Origin: LZORAL124-50-18 sp051208045
GTDB lineage: Bacteria; Pseudomonadota; Gammaproteobacteria; Pseudomonadales; Oleiphilaceae
Assembly (NCBI GenBank): GCA_051208045.1
Contig: JBPJFY010000015.1
Coordinates: 30,943 to 94,942 of the forward strand
Length of the DNA stretch: 64,000 bases
Direction: 5' to 3'
The translations under genes and the position numbers were made by a program. Below are positions 35,857-44,763 of the stretch, one piece after another; position 1 is the stretch's first letter, and every line of letters begins with the position of its first letter. The notes below the pieces were generated by a model. That model was not told where the DNA came from. It made no database searches and saw only the letters and a list, made by a program, of their open reading frames with translations.

Positions 35857-36600
35857 TCAATCCGCAATAAAACCTTTGAGTTTGTGCTCGATGGCACGCG
35901 GGTTCTCGCCTTCCGCAATCGACACAATCCCTTCAATCATCAGTTCACCGTACGCGGCCTGTCTTTTTGAAATCTCTTTTAATTTGCTGGACACCGGAAA
36001 GAAAAAAAGGTTCGCAAACGCCACCCCGTAGATCGTCGCCACAAACGCCGTAGCAATTCCGGAGCCGAGTAACTTCGGGTCCTGCAGGTTGGTCATGACA
36101 TGAATGAGTCCCATTACCGCCCCAATGATCCCGATGGTCGGTGAATATCCTCCCATGCTCTCATAGACTTTGGCCACATCCATCTCACGGTGCTCCCGGG
36201 CGGAGACTTCCACTTCCAGTATACTGCGAATCGTTTCCGGTTCCGCACCGTCGACCAGCAGTTGCAACGCTTTTTTGGCAAAAGGCTCTTTTTCTTTTTC
36301 CGCCAACGCTTCCAGCCCCAACAAGCCATTTTTTCGTGCGCGCATACTCCAGGCGAGAATCTTGTCAATGCCGGTCTCAAGTGACACAAAGGGCGGCGTA
36401 AAAACCCATTTGAGACGCCGGATAGCTAACATCAACAGGGAGGACGAGGTTTGAAGCATGATGGCGGCGATTGTGCCCCCCATCACGATGACGGCGGCAG
36501 GGCCGTTGAGCAGAGACTGGATGTGGCCGCCTTCCATCAGGTTGCCACCAATGATCGCCCCGAAGGCCAGTATCACTCCGATGATACTAAGTAAGTCCAT
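35857..36600 (-). CDS. motC: MotC, flagellar stator MotA-type subunit
   Basis: A 247-residue MotA/TolQ/ExbB-type protein with four membrane helices (two near the N-terminus, two around residues 145-205) and the conserved segment SMGGYSPTIGIIGAVMGLIHV. The ATG overlaps the cheB stop by one base. With MotD it forms the ion-driven stator used in Pseudomonas for movement under higher load and swarming. No motA/motB pair is in the window. Confidence 0.95.
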   Translation of the reverse strand: MDLLSIIGVILAFGAIIGGNLMEGGHIQSLLNGPAAVIVMGGTIAAIMLQTSSSLLMLAIRRLKWVFTPPFVSLETGIDKILAWSMRARKNGLLGLEALAEKEKEPFAKKALQLLVDGAEPETIRSILEVEVSAREHREMDVAKVYESMGGYSPTIGIIGAVMGLIHVMTNLQDPKLLGSGIATAFVATIYGVAFANLFFFPVSSKLKEISKRQAAYGELMIEGIVSIAEGENPRAIEHKLKGFIAD

Positions 36601-37757
36601 TAGATCACTCCGGAAACCAGATTGTCTCCGATATCATCCAGGTTCAGGATGTAGTCACTCAGTCCTGCCTTGGCAACCGCCATGGGCATGCCATAGATCA
36701 CCGAAGACTTTTCATCCTGTGACCACACGGCGGATCCGGTCTCTTTCATCATGCGGCAGCCTTCTTTGCCGTCTGCCCCCATACCGGTCATAATAACACC
36801 CAGGGTTTTGCCAGGCATGAGTTTGGCCGCTGAACCAAAGGTAATATCCACGCAGGGCTTATAGTTCAGCCGACTGTCGCCGGGTAAGATTTTTACGCGT
36901 CCTCGACCATCCAGCATCATCTGTTGGCCACCTGGCGCTAACAGGGCCACACCACGTTCCAGTACGTCACCGTCCTGCGCTTCCTTGACCGTAATCTGAC
37001 AGACTTTATTCAGACGCTCTGCAAATGCCGGGGTAAAACTGGAAGGCATGTGCTGCACCAGTACGAGGGGCGCGGGGAAGTTGGCGGGTAATTTCGTCAG
37101 CACTTTCTGCAACGCAATAGGACCACCGGTCGAGGTGCCGATGAGCACACACTGGTACGATTTCGGTTTCACCCGCTGCCCCGAAGGCGCGGCTTCTTTT
37201 GCGCGCCCGGAGTCCCGGTTCAATACCTGTCGTTCGACAGAATACTCTCTCCGCTTCGGTGGCTCAGATGGCGGTGCAGCCGTCGGACGGCTTGATTGCG
37301 CCGGAGCGCTTTCCGTCGCTGGTGCAGCAGGCGCAGGGCTGCTGCCGGAGATTTTCCCCTTACTACGAGCCACTTCAATGATTCGACGCTTTAAAATGTC
37401 CTGGAGTTTGCTGCTATCGCGGGAAATGTCTTCAAAGTTCTTGGGCAGGTAATCCACGGCACCGGCTTCCAGGGCGTCAAGGGTCACCCGCGCGCCTTCG
37501 TGGGTCAGTGAGGAAAACATCAGTACCGGCGTGGGATTACTCGCCATGATGTGGCGCAACGCAGTAATCCCGTCCATCACGGGCATTTCATAGTCCATGG
37601 TAATGACGTCCGGCTTCAAGCGTGCGGCCTGATCAATGGCCTCTTTGCCGTTCGTCGCCGTGCCCACGACTTCGATATCACTCACAGGCTTCAGAATTTC
37701 CGTCACACGACGACGGAAGAATCCGGAATCATCTACGACCAGCACTCGATATGGCAT
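36600..37757 (-). CDS. cheB: CheB, receptor methylesterase/deamidase (first Che system)
   Basis: A 385-residue protein. The N-terminal receiver domain has VLVVDDSGFF and the phospho-acceptor aspartate in VITMDYEMP (about residue 56). A Pro/Ala-rich linker (about 140-190) leads to the catalytic methylesterase domain with the Ser in GTSTGGP, the His in VQHMP and the Asp in MTGMGADGKEG. It removes methyl groups from chemoreceptors. It sits between cheA and motC as in Pseudomonas. Confidence 0.95.
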   Translation of the reverse strand: MPYRVLVVDDSGFFRRRVTEILKPVSDIEVVGTATNGKEAIDQAARLKPDVITMDYEMPVMDGITALRHIMASNPTPVLMFSSLTHEGARVTLDALEAGAVDYLPKNFEDISRDSSKLQDILKRRIIEVARSKGKISGSSPAPAAPATESAPAQSSRPTAAPPSEPPKRREYSVERQVLNRDSGRAKEAAPSGQRVKPKSYQCVLIGTSTGGPIALQKVLTKLPANFPAPLVLVQHMPSSFTPAFAERLNKVCQITVKEAQDGDVLERGVALLAPGGQQMMLDGRGRVKILPGDSRLNYKPCVDITFGSAAKLMPGKTLGVIMTGMGADGKEGCRMMKETGSAVWSQDEKSSVIYGMPMAVAKAGLSDYILNLDDIGDNLVSGVI

Positions 37758-37811
37758 CAGGCCCCCTCGCTCCAGCGGTTCTGTTCACGATCCCTGTCTG
37801 CGTGCAGATCT

Positions 37812-40091
37812 CTATGCATAACGTTGCAACAGGCTCGGGATATCCAGAATCAGCGCGATGCGACCATCGCCGGTAATCGTGGCGCCAGCCATCCCAGGTG
37901 TACCATGCAACATTTTACCCAAAGGTTTGATCACCACCTCTTCCTGGCCAACCAGCTGGTCGACCACAAAGCCCACCCGTTTGGTTCCCACAGAAACAAT
38001 CACCACATGAGCCGCGTCTGGTTTGGGTGCACCATAGGCCCCTTTCACCAACCAGCGTTTGATATGGAACAGCGGATACACTCGATCCCGAACCACCACA
38101 CACTCCTGACCGTCGACCACATTCGTACGCGTGATATCCAGGTGGAAGATTTCCACAACGCTAACCAAGGGGAAAGCAAACGACTGATCACCCAGCCTCA
38201 CCATCAGCGTCGGCATGATGGCCAAAGTGAGTGGCACCTTAATACTGATACGCGAGCCTTTACCCAGCTCTGAGGTGATATTGATCTGGCCGTTCAGCTG
38301 GGTAATCTTGGTTTTCACCACGTCCATACCCACACCCCGGCCAGACACATCTGAAATCTGATCCTTAGTGGAAAATCCTGGGGCAAAAATCAGATTATAA
38401 CATTCCGTATCGGTCAGACGATCTGCGGCATCCTGATCATACAACCCTTTTTCGACCGCTTTGAAACGCAATTTTTCCGGGTCCATACCGGCACCATCGT
38501 CTTCGATCGACAGCAGAATATGATCCCCTTCCTGTTCCGCGGAAAGCAGCACGCGGCCGGTACGGGGCTTACCCGTAGATTCACGCACATCAGGCGCTTC
38601 AACACCATGGTCCACCGCGTTGCGCACCAAGTGTACCAGCGGATCAGAAAGCGCTTCAACCAGGTTTTTATCCAGGTCGGTGTCTTCGCCACGCAGCACC
38701 AGATTCACTTCTTTTTTCAGGTTTCGGGCCAAATCCCGAACCACGCGCGGGAACCGCCCAAAGACTTTCTTAATGGGCTGCATGCGCGTCTGCATCACAG
38801 CAGATTGGAGATCCCCCGTCACCACATCCAGGTTGGAGACGGCTTTCTGCATACTTTCATCGGCAATCTCATCCCCCAGACGCTTGAGGCGGTTTCGCAC
38901 AAGCACCAGCTCTCCCACCATGTTCATGATGTCATCGAGGCGCTTGGTGTCCACACGCACTGTGGTTTCGGTCGCGATAGAACTGTCTTTCTGGGCGGGT
39001 GCCGGCGCGGCAGCACGTGCCACTGGCTTCGGTTTCTCTTCCGGTTTGGGTGCTGGTTTCGGTGCGGGAGCCGGCGTTGCCTTCGGTGCAGCGGCCGGAG
39101 GCTGGCTGGCAGCGGCTGCTCCTGCCCCGGGGCCTTTTCCCGCACCGTGCAGTTCGTCCAGCAACTGCTCAAACTCGTTATCCGAGATCAGTTCGCCGTC
39201 GCCACCTGCGGCTGGTTCGGGGGCACTGGGGGGCGGGCTGGCGGGTGCATCCGCCTTACTGACACCGCCATCGAATTTCCCTTTGCCATGAAGATCATCG
39301 AGCAGCTTTTCAAACTCATCATCGGTGATTTCATCTCCCCCACCACTGGCAGCAGGGGCAGCGGGTGCCGCAGCTGGCGCTGCACTTATTTTGCCCGGGC
39401 CATGCAACTCATCCAGCAGTTTTTCAAACTCTTCTTCGGTAATCTCATCTTCAGATCCACCGCCGCCACCGCTGGCATCATCATCCATATCGAACAGATC
39501 TACGTCTGCCCCACCGGTAACAGGTTGAGCTGGCGCTCCACCCTCCGGCTCATCCAGGGCATCCAGCAACTGTTCGAATTCATCATCAGTAATATCTCCA
39601 CCCTGCGCCGAAGATTCCACAGACTCTGCCGTCACAAGCGTTTCTTCGGTGGCGGGCGGGGCCGGCGCGGCGGCTGGCGCTGCCGCGGGCGCTCCTTCAC
39701 CTTCAGGCTTGGCAAGTTCCTCAAGCTGGGCTAGTAACGCTGGATCTGCAGGGCTGGGCTCTTCCCGATTGCGCACCTGGTCGAACATTTCGTTGACGCT
39801 GTCCAAGGTCTGGAGCACCACATCCATCAACTCCGCGCTGACAGATCGCTTTCCGTTACGGAGAATATCGAATACGTTTTCGGCAACGTGACAGCAGTCA
39901 ACCAGGTTATCCAGCTGAAGGAAGCCTGCTCCGCCCTTCACGGTGTGAAAGCCCCTGAATATGGCATTCAGCAAATCCTTATCTTCAGGATTTCGCTCCA
40001 GGTCAACCAACTGCTCAGACAGTAGCTCCAGAATTTCTCCTGCTTCTACCAGAAAGTCCTGCAGTATTTCTTCATCGGCCTCAAACGCCAT
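37812..40091 (-). CDS. cheA: CheA, chemotaxis histidine kinase (first Che system)
   Basis: A 759-residue CheA. The Hpt (P1) domain has the phospho-acceptor His49 in FHTVKGGAG. A long Ala/Pro-rich linker (about 130-370) follows; it contains four copies of an acidic motif resembling (I/S)(T/S)DDEFEKLLDELHG near residues 166, 226, 255 and 302. Then come the dimerisation, kinase (HLVRNAVDHG; DDGAGMD; GRGVGMD) and CheW-like regulatory domains. It phosphorylates CheY and CheB. The ATG is 12 bp after the cheZ stop. The repeated motif may dock CheY, CheZ or ParP; this is inference. Confidence 0.96.
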   Translation of the reverse strand: MAFEADEEILQDFLVEAGEILELLSEQLVDLERNPEDKDLLNAIFRGFHTVKGGAGFLQLDNLVDCCHVAENVFDILRNGKRSVSAELMDVVLQTLDSVNEMFDQVRNREEPSPADPALLAQLEELAKPEGEGAPAAAPAAAPAPPATEETLVTAESVESSAQGGDITDDEFEQLLDALDEPEGGAPAQPVTGGADVDLFDMDDDASGGGGGSEDEITEEEFEKLLDELHGPGKISAAPAAAPAAPAASGGGDEITDDEFEKLLDDLHGKGKFDGGVSKADAPASPPPSAPEPAAGGDGELISDNEFEQLLDELHGAGKGPGAGAAAASQPPAAAPKATPAPAPKPAPKPEEKPKPVARAAAPAPAQKDSSIATETTVRVDTKRLDDIMNMVGELVLVRNRLKRLGDEIADESMQKAVSNLDVVTGDLQSAVMQTRMQPIKKVFGRFPRVVRDLARNLKKEVNLVLRGEDTDLDKNLVEALSDPLVHLVRNAVDHGVEAPDVRESTGKPRTGRVLLSAEQEGDHILLSIEDDGAGMDPEKLRFKAVEKGLYDQDAADRLTDTECYNLIFAPGFSTKDQISDVSGRGVGMDVVKTKITQLNGQINITSELGKGSRISIKVPLTLAIMPTLMVRLGDQSFAFPLVSVVEIFHLDITRTNVVDGQECVVVRDRVYPLFHIKRWLVKGAYGAPKPDAAHVVIVSVGTKRVGFVVDQLVGQEEVVIKPLGKMLHGTPGMAGATITGDGRIALILDIPSLLQRYA

Positions 40092-40103
40092 TCCCAGACC
40101 CCT

Positions 40104-40892
40104 TTAAAAACCCAAACTGGATAGCAAATCGTCTACGTCATCCTGACCGGATACTACATCCTCTCGCTCTTCGGCCCGCATCTGCGGTCCTTCTCCCAGA
40201 CTTATATCCTTTTCTTCTTGTTTAAATTCGTGTTCGGTGCCGGTGATCTTGTCGATCTTGCCCGCCATTTTCACCAGCTGGACCAGATTGGTTTCCACTT
40301 CGGTAACCAGCGCAGTCACTTTCTGGATGACCTGCCCGGTCAAATCCTGAAAATCCTGCGCCATGAGTATGTCGGACAGGTTTCGATACACCGCGTCCGA
40401 CTGAACGGTCATTTTTTCCAGAAAAACATCCATCCGTTTGTAGAGCTCGCGAAACTCGTCCGGCTGCATCTCCCGACGGCGCAACCGACCCCAGTCCTGT
40501 TTCAACAGTTCCGCTTCTTCTTTGATTTCAGAAGCAATCGGCATACTTTCTTCGACCAGATCGAGCGTTTTATTCGCCGCTTTATTGGTCATTTCAACCA
40601 CATAGCCCAGTCGTTCCGAAGCGTCCGACATTTTGGACATTTCTTCCTGCTGCGATGCAGAGAGGGTGGTGTCGATATGAAAGTTGCGAATCGCCTCGTG
40701 CAGACTACGTGTCAGCCTGCCCACTTCCTGGTAGAGACTGATGTCGCGCGTTTGATTGAGATCAGAAATGACCTTCAGCGCATCCGAGTAATTTCCCGCA
40801 TCCACCAACTCTTTCAGCGAGTCCGCCTGACCTTTCAGCTGTACTTCAAAATCCATGAGCGACTCTTTGTCCTTCTTTTTTTTGTCAACCAT
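40104..40892 (-). CDS. cheZ: CheZ, CheY-P phosphatase
   Basis: A 262-residue helical protein with the conserved catalytic segment LMAQDFQDLTGQVIQKV (Asp/Gln pair inserting into the CheY active site) and a C-terminal CheY-binding peptide ending VDDLLSSLGF. It accelerates CheY dephosphorylation. Located between cheY and cheA. Confidence 0.95.
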   Translation of the reverse strand: MVDKKKKDKESLMDFEVQLKGQADSLKELVDAGNYSDALKVISDLNQTRDISLYQEVGRLTRSLHEAIRNFHIDTTLSASQQEEMSKMSDASERLGYVVEMTNKAANKTLDLVEESMPIASEIKEEAELLKQDWGRLRRREMQPDEFRELYKRMDVFLEKMTVQSDAVYRNLSDILMAQDFQDLTGQVIQKVTALVTEVETNLVQLVKMAGKIDKITGTEHEFKQEEKDISLGEGPQMRAEEREDVVSGQDDVDDLLSSLGF

Positions 40893-40916
40893 AGGAATAT
40901 GTCCAGTTCTCTACGA

Positions 40917-41288
40917 CTAGCCGACGCGCTCGAAAATCTTCTCGATTTTTTCTTTCAGCACCGCCGCTGTAAACGGCTTAACCACATACCCGTTCACCCC
41001 GGCCTGTGCCGCTGCGACAATCTGGTCACGTTTGGCTTCCGCCGTCACCATGAGCACTGGTAAATTTTTCAGGTTGTCATCCGAACGCACTGCACGCAGC
41101 AAATCAATTCCGGTCATACCGGGCATGTTCCAGTCCGTCACCAGGAAGTCATACTTGCCGCTTTGTAGCATGGGCAATGCGGTACTTCCGTCATCTGCTT
41201 CATCGGTGTTGGTAAATCCCAAATCACGCAACAGATTTTTAATTATCCTTCTCATTGTAGAAAAGTCGTCTACAACCAGGATCTTCAT
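40917..41288 (-). CDS. cheY: CheY, motor-controlling response regulator
   Basis: A 124-residue single-domain receiver: KILVVDDFSTMRRI, phospho-Asp in FLVTDWNMPG, Thr in VMVTAEA and Lys in VVKPFTA. Phospho-CheY binds the N-terminus of FliM to change rotation. The frame opens at 41339, but the ATG at 41288 gives the standard CheY N-terminus. It follows fliA after a 242-bp gap. Confidence 0.95.
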   Translation of the reverse strand: MKILVVDDFSTMRRIIKNLLRDLGFTNTDEADDGSTALPMLQSGKYDFLVTDWNMPGMTGIDLLRAVRSDDNLKNLPVLMVTAEAKRDQIVAAAQAGVNGYVVKPFTAAVLKEKIEKIFERVG

Positions 41289-41530
41289 ATTCTTGTCCAA
41301 ATCGACCTCCAATTGCCGAGACTGGAAACCTAATCTCACTCAGTGCCTCTGCCTTTGAGGCAGCTACTAACTAAAGTCTAGCTTGAGTTTGGCTGGTATC
41401 CAGTTTTTCATAGCAAAAATCCAATGAATTCAGGAGAAGACAACCACTTGGCGAATCCAGGGAAGCGCCAGCGTCTCTCTTTCGATGCCCCGGTCTTTCA
41501 GGGCTGGCGCACCTTACCCGTTTAGCGCAT
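41289..41530. other. fliA-cheY gap with two inverted repeats
   Basis: A 242-bp gap in an otherwise compact operon. GCGCCAGC (41465-41472) and GCTGGCGC (41503-41510) form a perfect 8-bp inverted repeat with a 30-nt loop just past the fliA stop. TGCCTC (41344-41349) and GAGGCA (41357-41362) form another near cheY. No T tract or FliA-type promoter is evident. Confidence 0.45.
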
Positions 41531-42262
41531 TTATTTCCAGTCCGACAGTCGAGACCGAAGTCGCATGGCCGCCTGGCTGTGTATCTGACTGACTCTGGAC
41601 TCACTCACAGAGAGAATCTGTCCGATTTCCTTGAGATTAAGCTCTTCATTGTAGTAAAGAGACAGCACCAGTTTTTCTTTTTCCGGTAACGAATCAATCG
41701 CCTCCGCGAGCTTTGTCTGAAAGGCGTCACGTTGAAGTGCATCAAAGAGATTTCCCGCCTGCTCAGGTTCTGCATCCACATTACCTTCACCGGTTTCGAT
41801 CACTTCTTCGTAACTGAACAGTCGACCACTCAGGGAATCCCGACTGATGCCATGATATTCGTCCAGGGAGACGCCCATTTCCTCGGCAATTTCCGCATCC
41901 CTGGCATCTCGCCCATGTTTATCCTCGATTTTTTTGATCGCTTCAGAAATACGACGACTGTTGCGGTGCACGGAACGTGGTACCCAGTCGCCTTTTCGAA
42001 TTTCATCCATCATGGCGCCACGAATGCGAATACCTGCATAGGTTTCGAAGGATGCCCCTTTGCTCGCGTCGTACTTCCGGGCCGCTTCCAGGAGACCAAT
42101 CATGCCACTTTGAATCAAATCGTCCAGCTGCACGCTGTCCGGCAGACGAGCCAGCAGATGCTGTGCGATGCGCTTCACCAGAAACGCATGCTTATGAATG
42201 AGTTCATCGGTTTGTGCAGACCGGACATCTTTGTACATTGAATAACCACGAGCCAATGTCAT
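41531..42262 (-). CDS. fliA: FliA, flagellar sigma-28 factor
   Basis: A 243-residue sigma factor. Region 2 contains QLDDLIQSGMIGLLEAARKYD, region 3 the IEDKHGRDARDAEIAEEMGVS segment, and region 4 the helix-turn-helix NLKEIGQILSVSESRVSQIH. It directs transcription of late flagellar and chemotaxis genes, plausibly including parC through the site at 34795-34821. The start at 42262 follows the family; an ATG at 42238 (MYKDVRSAQT) is an alternative. The anti-sigma FlgM is not in the window. Confidence 0.95.
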   Translation of the reverse strand: MTLARGYSMYKDVRSAQTDELIHKHAFLVKRIAQHLLARLPDSVQLDDLIQSGMIGLLEAARKYDASKGASFETYAGIRIRGAMMDEIRKGDWVPRSVHRNSRRISEAIKKIEDKHGRDARDAEIAEEMGVSLDEYHGISRDSLSGRLFSYEEVIETGEGNVDAEPEQAGNLFDALQRDAFQTKLAEAIDSLPEKEKLVLSLYYNEELNLKEIGQILSVSESRVSQIHSQAAMRLRSRLSDWK

Positions 42263-42370
42263 AGCTGAAAATCTTTTGCTCTATCCTCAGGCGTCAGATC
42301 ATTCGCATCTTCCGCCGTTTCTACCACAGTATAGATCACATCAGCCGGGCTGTTTCAGGAAAGGAAACTT

Positions 42371-43183
42371 TTATGCGTTGACCAAACGCTCAACAAAGAA
42401 CTCCAGATGACCGCGTGGCGAGGCCGGTAACGGCCAACTGTCGGCTTTCTGGGCCAGGGCGCGTAACGCAATAGCCGCTTTGGATCTTGGATAGGCTTCC
42501 ACCACGGCACGTTGCCGCTGAACGGCCTTTTTCACCGCGTCGTCCTGTGGGATGCTGCCGACATACTGCAAGGCCACTTCGTCCAGGAATCGCTCAATGA
42601 CCTTGGTGAGTTTAGCGAACAGCATTCGGCCTTCCTGCGGTGTTCTCACCATGTTTGCCAGTATTCTGAAACGGAATAGTCCGTAATCCCGGTTCAAGAG
42701 TTTGATCAGAGCATACGCATCCGTAATCGAGGTCGGCTCATCACAGACCACCATCAGGATTTCCTGTGAGGCCCGGAGAAAACTCACCACCCCCTCGGAA
42801 ATACCCGCTGCGGTATCAACAATCAACACATCGATATTATCCGCCAGATCGCTGAACGCATTGATGAGTCCGCCGTGCTCCATGGGACTGAGGGCTGTCA
42901 TCCTCTGAGTTCCCGAAGATGCCGGTACGATCTTAATACCCTTCGGCCCGTCCACCAGCACTTCGCGCAGGCTGCATTGTCCGCTCAGAACATCCGCGAT
43001 ATTGCGTCGTCCGGTGATGCCAAGCAACACATCAATATTTGCCAAACCCAGATCCGCATCCAACACCACCACACGGCGGCCCATTTCTGCAAGACAAATA
43101 GCCAGATTCACTGACACATTGCTTTTTCCTACGCCACCTTTACCACCAGTGACGGCAATCACCTGTACCGGATGAGTCCCCAT
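42371..43183 (-). CDS. fleN: FleN (FlhG), MinD-like flagellar number regulator
   Basis: A ParA/MinD-family ATPase with the deviant Walker A motif GGKGGVGKSN near residue 10, the VVLDADLGLANID motif, and Walker B-like IDVLIVDTAAG. It limits flagellar number, in Pseudomonas by antagonising FleQ, and works with FlhF just upstream. The ATG at 43183 (MGTHPVQVIAVTGG) has GCAGGTTAT upstream and is preferred to the ATG at 43231, which lacks a binding site. Confidence 0.94.
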   Translation of the reverse strand: MGTHPVQVIAVTGGKGGVGKSNVSVNLAICLAEMGRRVVVLDADLGLANIDVLLGITGRRNIADVLSGQCSLREVLVDGPKGIKIVPASSGTQRMTALSPMEHGGLINAFSDLADNIDVLIVDTAAGISEGVVSFLRASQEILMVVCDEPTSITDAYALIKLLNRDYGLFRFRILANMVRTPQEGRMLFAKLTKVIERFLDEVALQYVGSIPQDDAVKKAVQRQRAVVEAYPRSKAAIALRALAQKADSWPLPASPRGHLEFFVERLVNA

Positions 43184-43290
43184 ATAACCTGCATTCCTCA
43201 AACACGCCTGATTTCGGCGCACAACATTCAAAGTGTTACGCGTTGGAGAGAAATCTGCGAGATGCCCCGTCGCTTCTCCCGTACTTAGAG

Positions 43291-44739
43291 TTAAGACCCT
43301 GTCTGCCGATTCGACAAGCCGCTATTCAGCCTGTTTTCGTTGGCATTCAGCAATTCGACGGCGCGCCCGATCAGCATCGCCGCTTTTGCCGGATGAATAT
43401 CATCAGGAATCTGCTGTCCATCTGTCAAATAGCTGACAGGCAGATCCACCCGGCTCAGAAATCCAATCATCTCGCCCAAGCTGACGGCCTCGTCTACCTT
43501 GGTCACCACACACCCCCGCAAACCAATGTCACTGTGTGCATGGAATGAGGACTTGAGAATCTGCTGTTGACTGGTCGCAGGCAACACCAGAAAGTGGTTA
43601 ATTTCATATTTGCACTGGGTGAACTCTTCCACCTGTGTGCGCCAGTCTCGACAGTTTTGGTTCAATCCCGCCGTATCAATCAACACCAGCTTTTTCCCTT
43701 TGAGACGATCCAGAACGTCATTGAGGCTGTTGTCATCATCGACCACACTGACCGACACATTCAGAATCCGGCCAAAAACGCGAAGCTGTTCATGCGCCGC
43801 AATCCGGTATCGGTCAGTGGTCACCAGAGCAAGACTGCTGGCACCGTACTTGAGTACGTATCGCGTTGCCAATTTGCCGATGGTCGTTGTTTTGCCCGCC
43901 CCGGTGGTACCAAGAAACGCCACGCAGCCCGACTGATGGATGATTTCATCCTCTTCTACCGTGACCTGGTTGGCAAGGGTGCCAAGTATTTGGCGCCACC
44001 CGGCAGAAATATCCCGCTCTTTCACTACGGACGCCAACAGCTCTTCACGCAGAGCCGTGTCAATGCCCATGTGCGTCAACCGAGTGTTTAATTCGTTATA
44101 GACGACCGAGGTTTTCTTTTCGGTCTGCTCAATTTGTAGTTTCAGCAGCTCTTGAAGCTGAAGAATCTGGGCCTGCATTTCCTGAATAGCGGTCTGATCG
44201 CCTGCATTCGCCGCCGGAGTCATCGGCGCGACTTGCTCAGGCACGGACCAGGCCACCTTGGGGGTAGCCACTGAGCCACCCCGTGGTGGCTGGCTGCGCG
44301 CAGCGGCGGGTTGGGCCCCGGCCTGCTGAGGACGTAATCGCTCAAACACCGGGGACTGGAGATTCGATCGCTGCGCATTGGTTCTTCGGGCATTGAATTC
44401 ACTTTCCAGCTGGGCAACCAGCGACGCCTTGCCCTCGCCTTCCGATCCATCCTCGGCATTTCCACGGGACGCGATTTTGGATCGACTCACTTGCTTTTCG
44501 TGCTCCAGCGCGAGATGCCGGTCGGCATGCATTTGCGCCAGTTGCCCCGGAGACATCGCTCCGCCGGCTTCCTGGCATTCTTCCATGAGCTTCTGTTCAT
44601 CGTAATTCAGGGCAGAAACGATTTCGATACCGCCCTCCACCTTCCGACTGGACAATATCACGGCATCGGCCCCCAGTTCTTCTCGAACCAGCTTCAACGC
44701 CTCCTGCATGGTTGAGGCAAAAAACTTTTTCACTTTCAT
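43291..44739 (-). CDS. flhF: FlhF, SRP-like GTPase for polar flagellar placement
   Basis: A 482-residue protein with a conserved N-terminus (KVKKFFASTMQEALKLVREELGADAVI), a variable Pro/Ala/Gln-rich B region (about 75-200) and an SRP-type GTPase domain with the P-loop GTTGAGKTTTIGKL (about residue 270) and DTAGL. FlhF recruits early flagellar parts to the cell pole, so its presence with FleN predicts polar flagellation. It lies 24 bp after flhA. Confidence 0.95.
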   Translation of the reverse strand: MKVKKFFASTMQEALKLVREELGADAVILSSRKVEGGIEIVSALNYDEQKLMEECQEAGGAMSPGQLAQMHADRHLALEHEKQVSRSKIASRGNAEDGSEGEGKASLVAQLESEFNARRTNAQRSNLQSPVFERLRPQQAGAQPAAARSQPPRGGSVATPKVAWSVPEQVAPMTPAANAGDQTAIQEMQAQILQLQELLKLQIEQTEKKTSVVYNELNTRLTHMGIDTALREELLASVVKERDISAGWRQILGTLANQVTVEEDEIIHQSGCVAFLGTTGAGKTTTIGKLATRYVLKYGASSLALVTTDRYRIAAHEQLRVFGRILNVSVSVVDDDNSLNDVLDRLKGKKLVLIDTAGLNQNCRDWRTQVEEFTQCKYEINHFLVLPATSQQQILKSSFHAHSDIGLRGCVVTKVDEAVSLGEMIGFLSRVDLPVSYLTDGQQIPDDIHPAKAAMLIGRAVELLNANENRLNSGLSNRQTGS

Positions 44740-44763
44740 CTCGGGAGCCTCCCAAACGTCAAA

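Noticed and set aside
38520..39734. Long plus-strand ORF of 404 codons opposite cheA
   Set aside because: Antisense to the strongly conserved CheA frame; composition reflects the Ala/Pro-rich linker.
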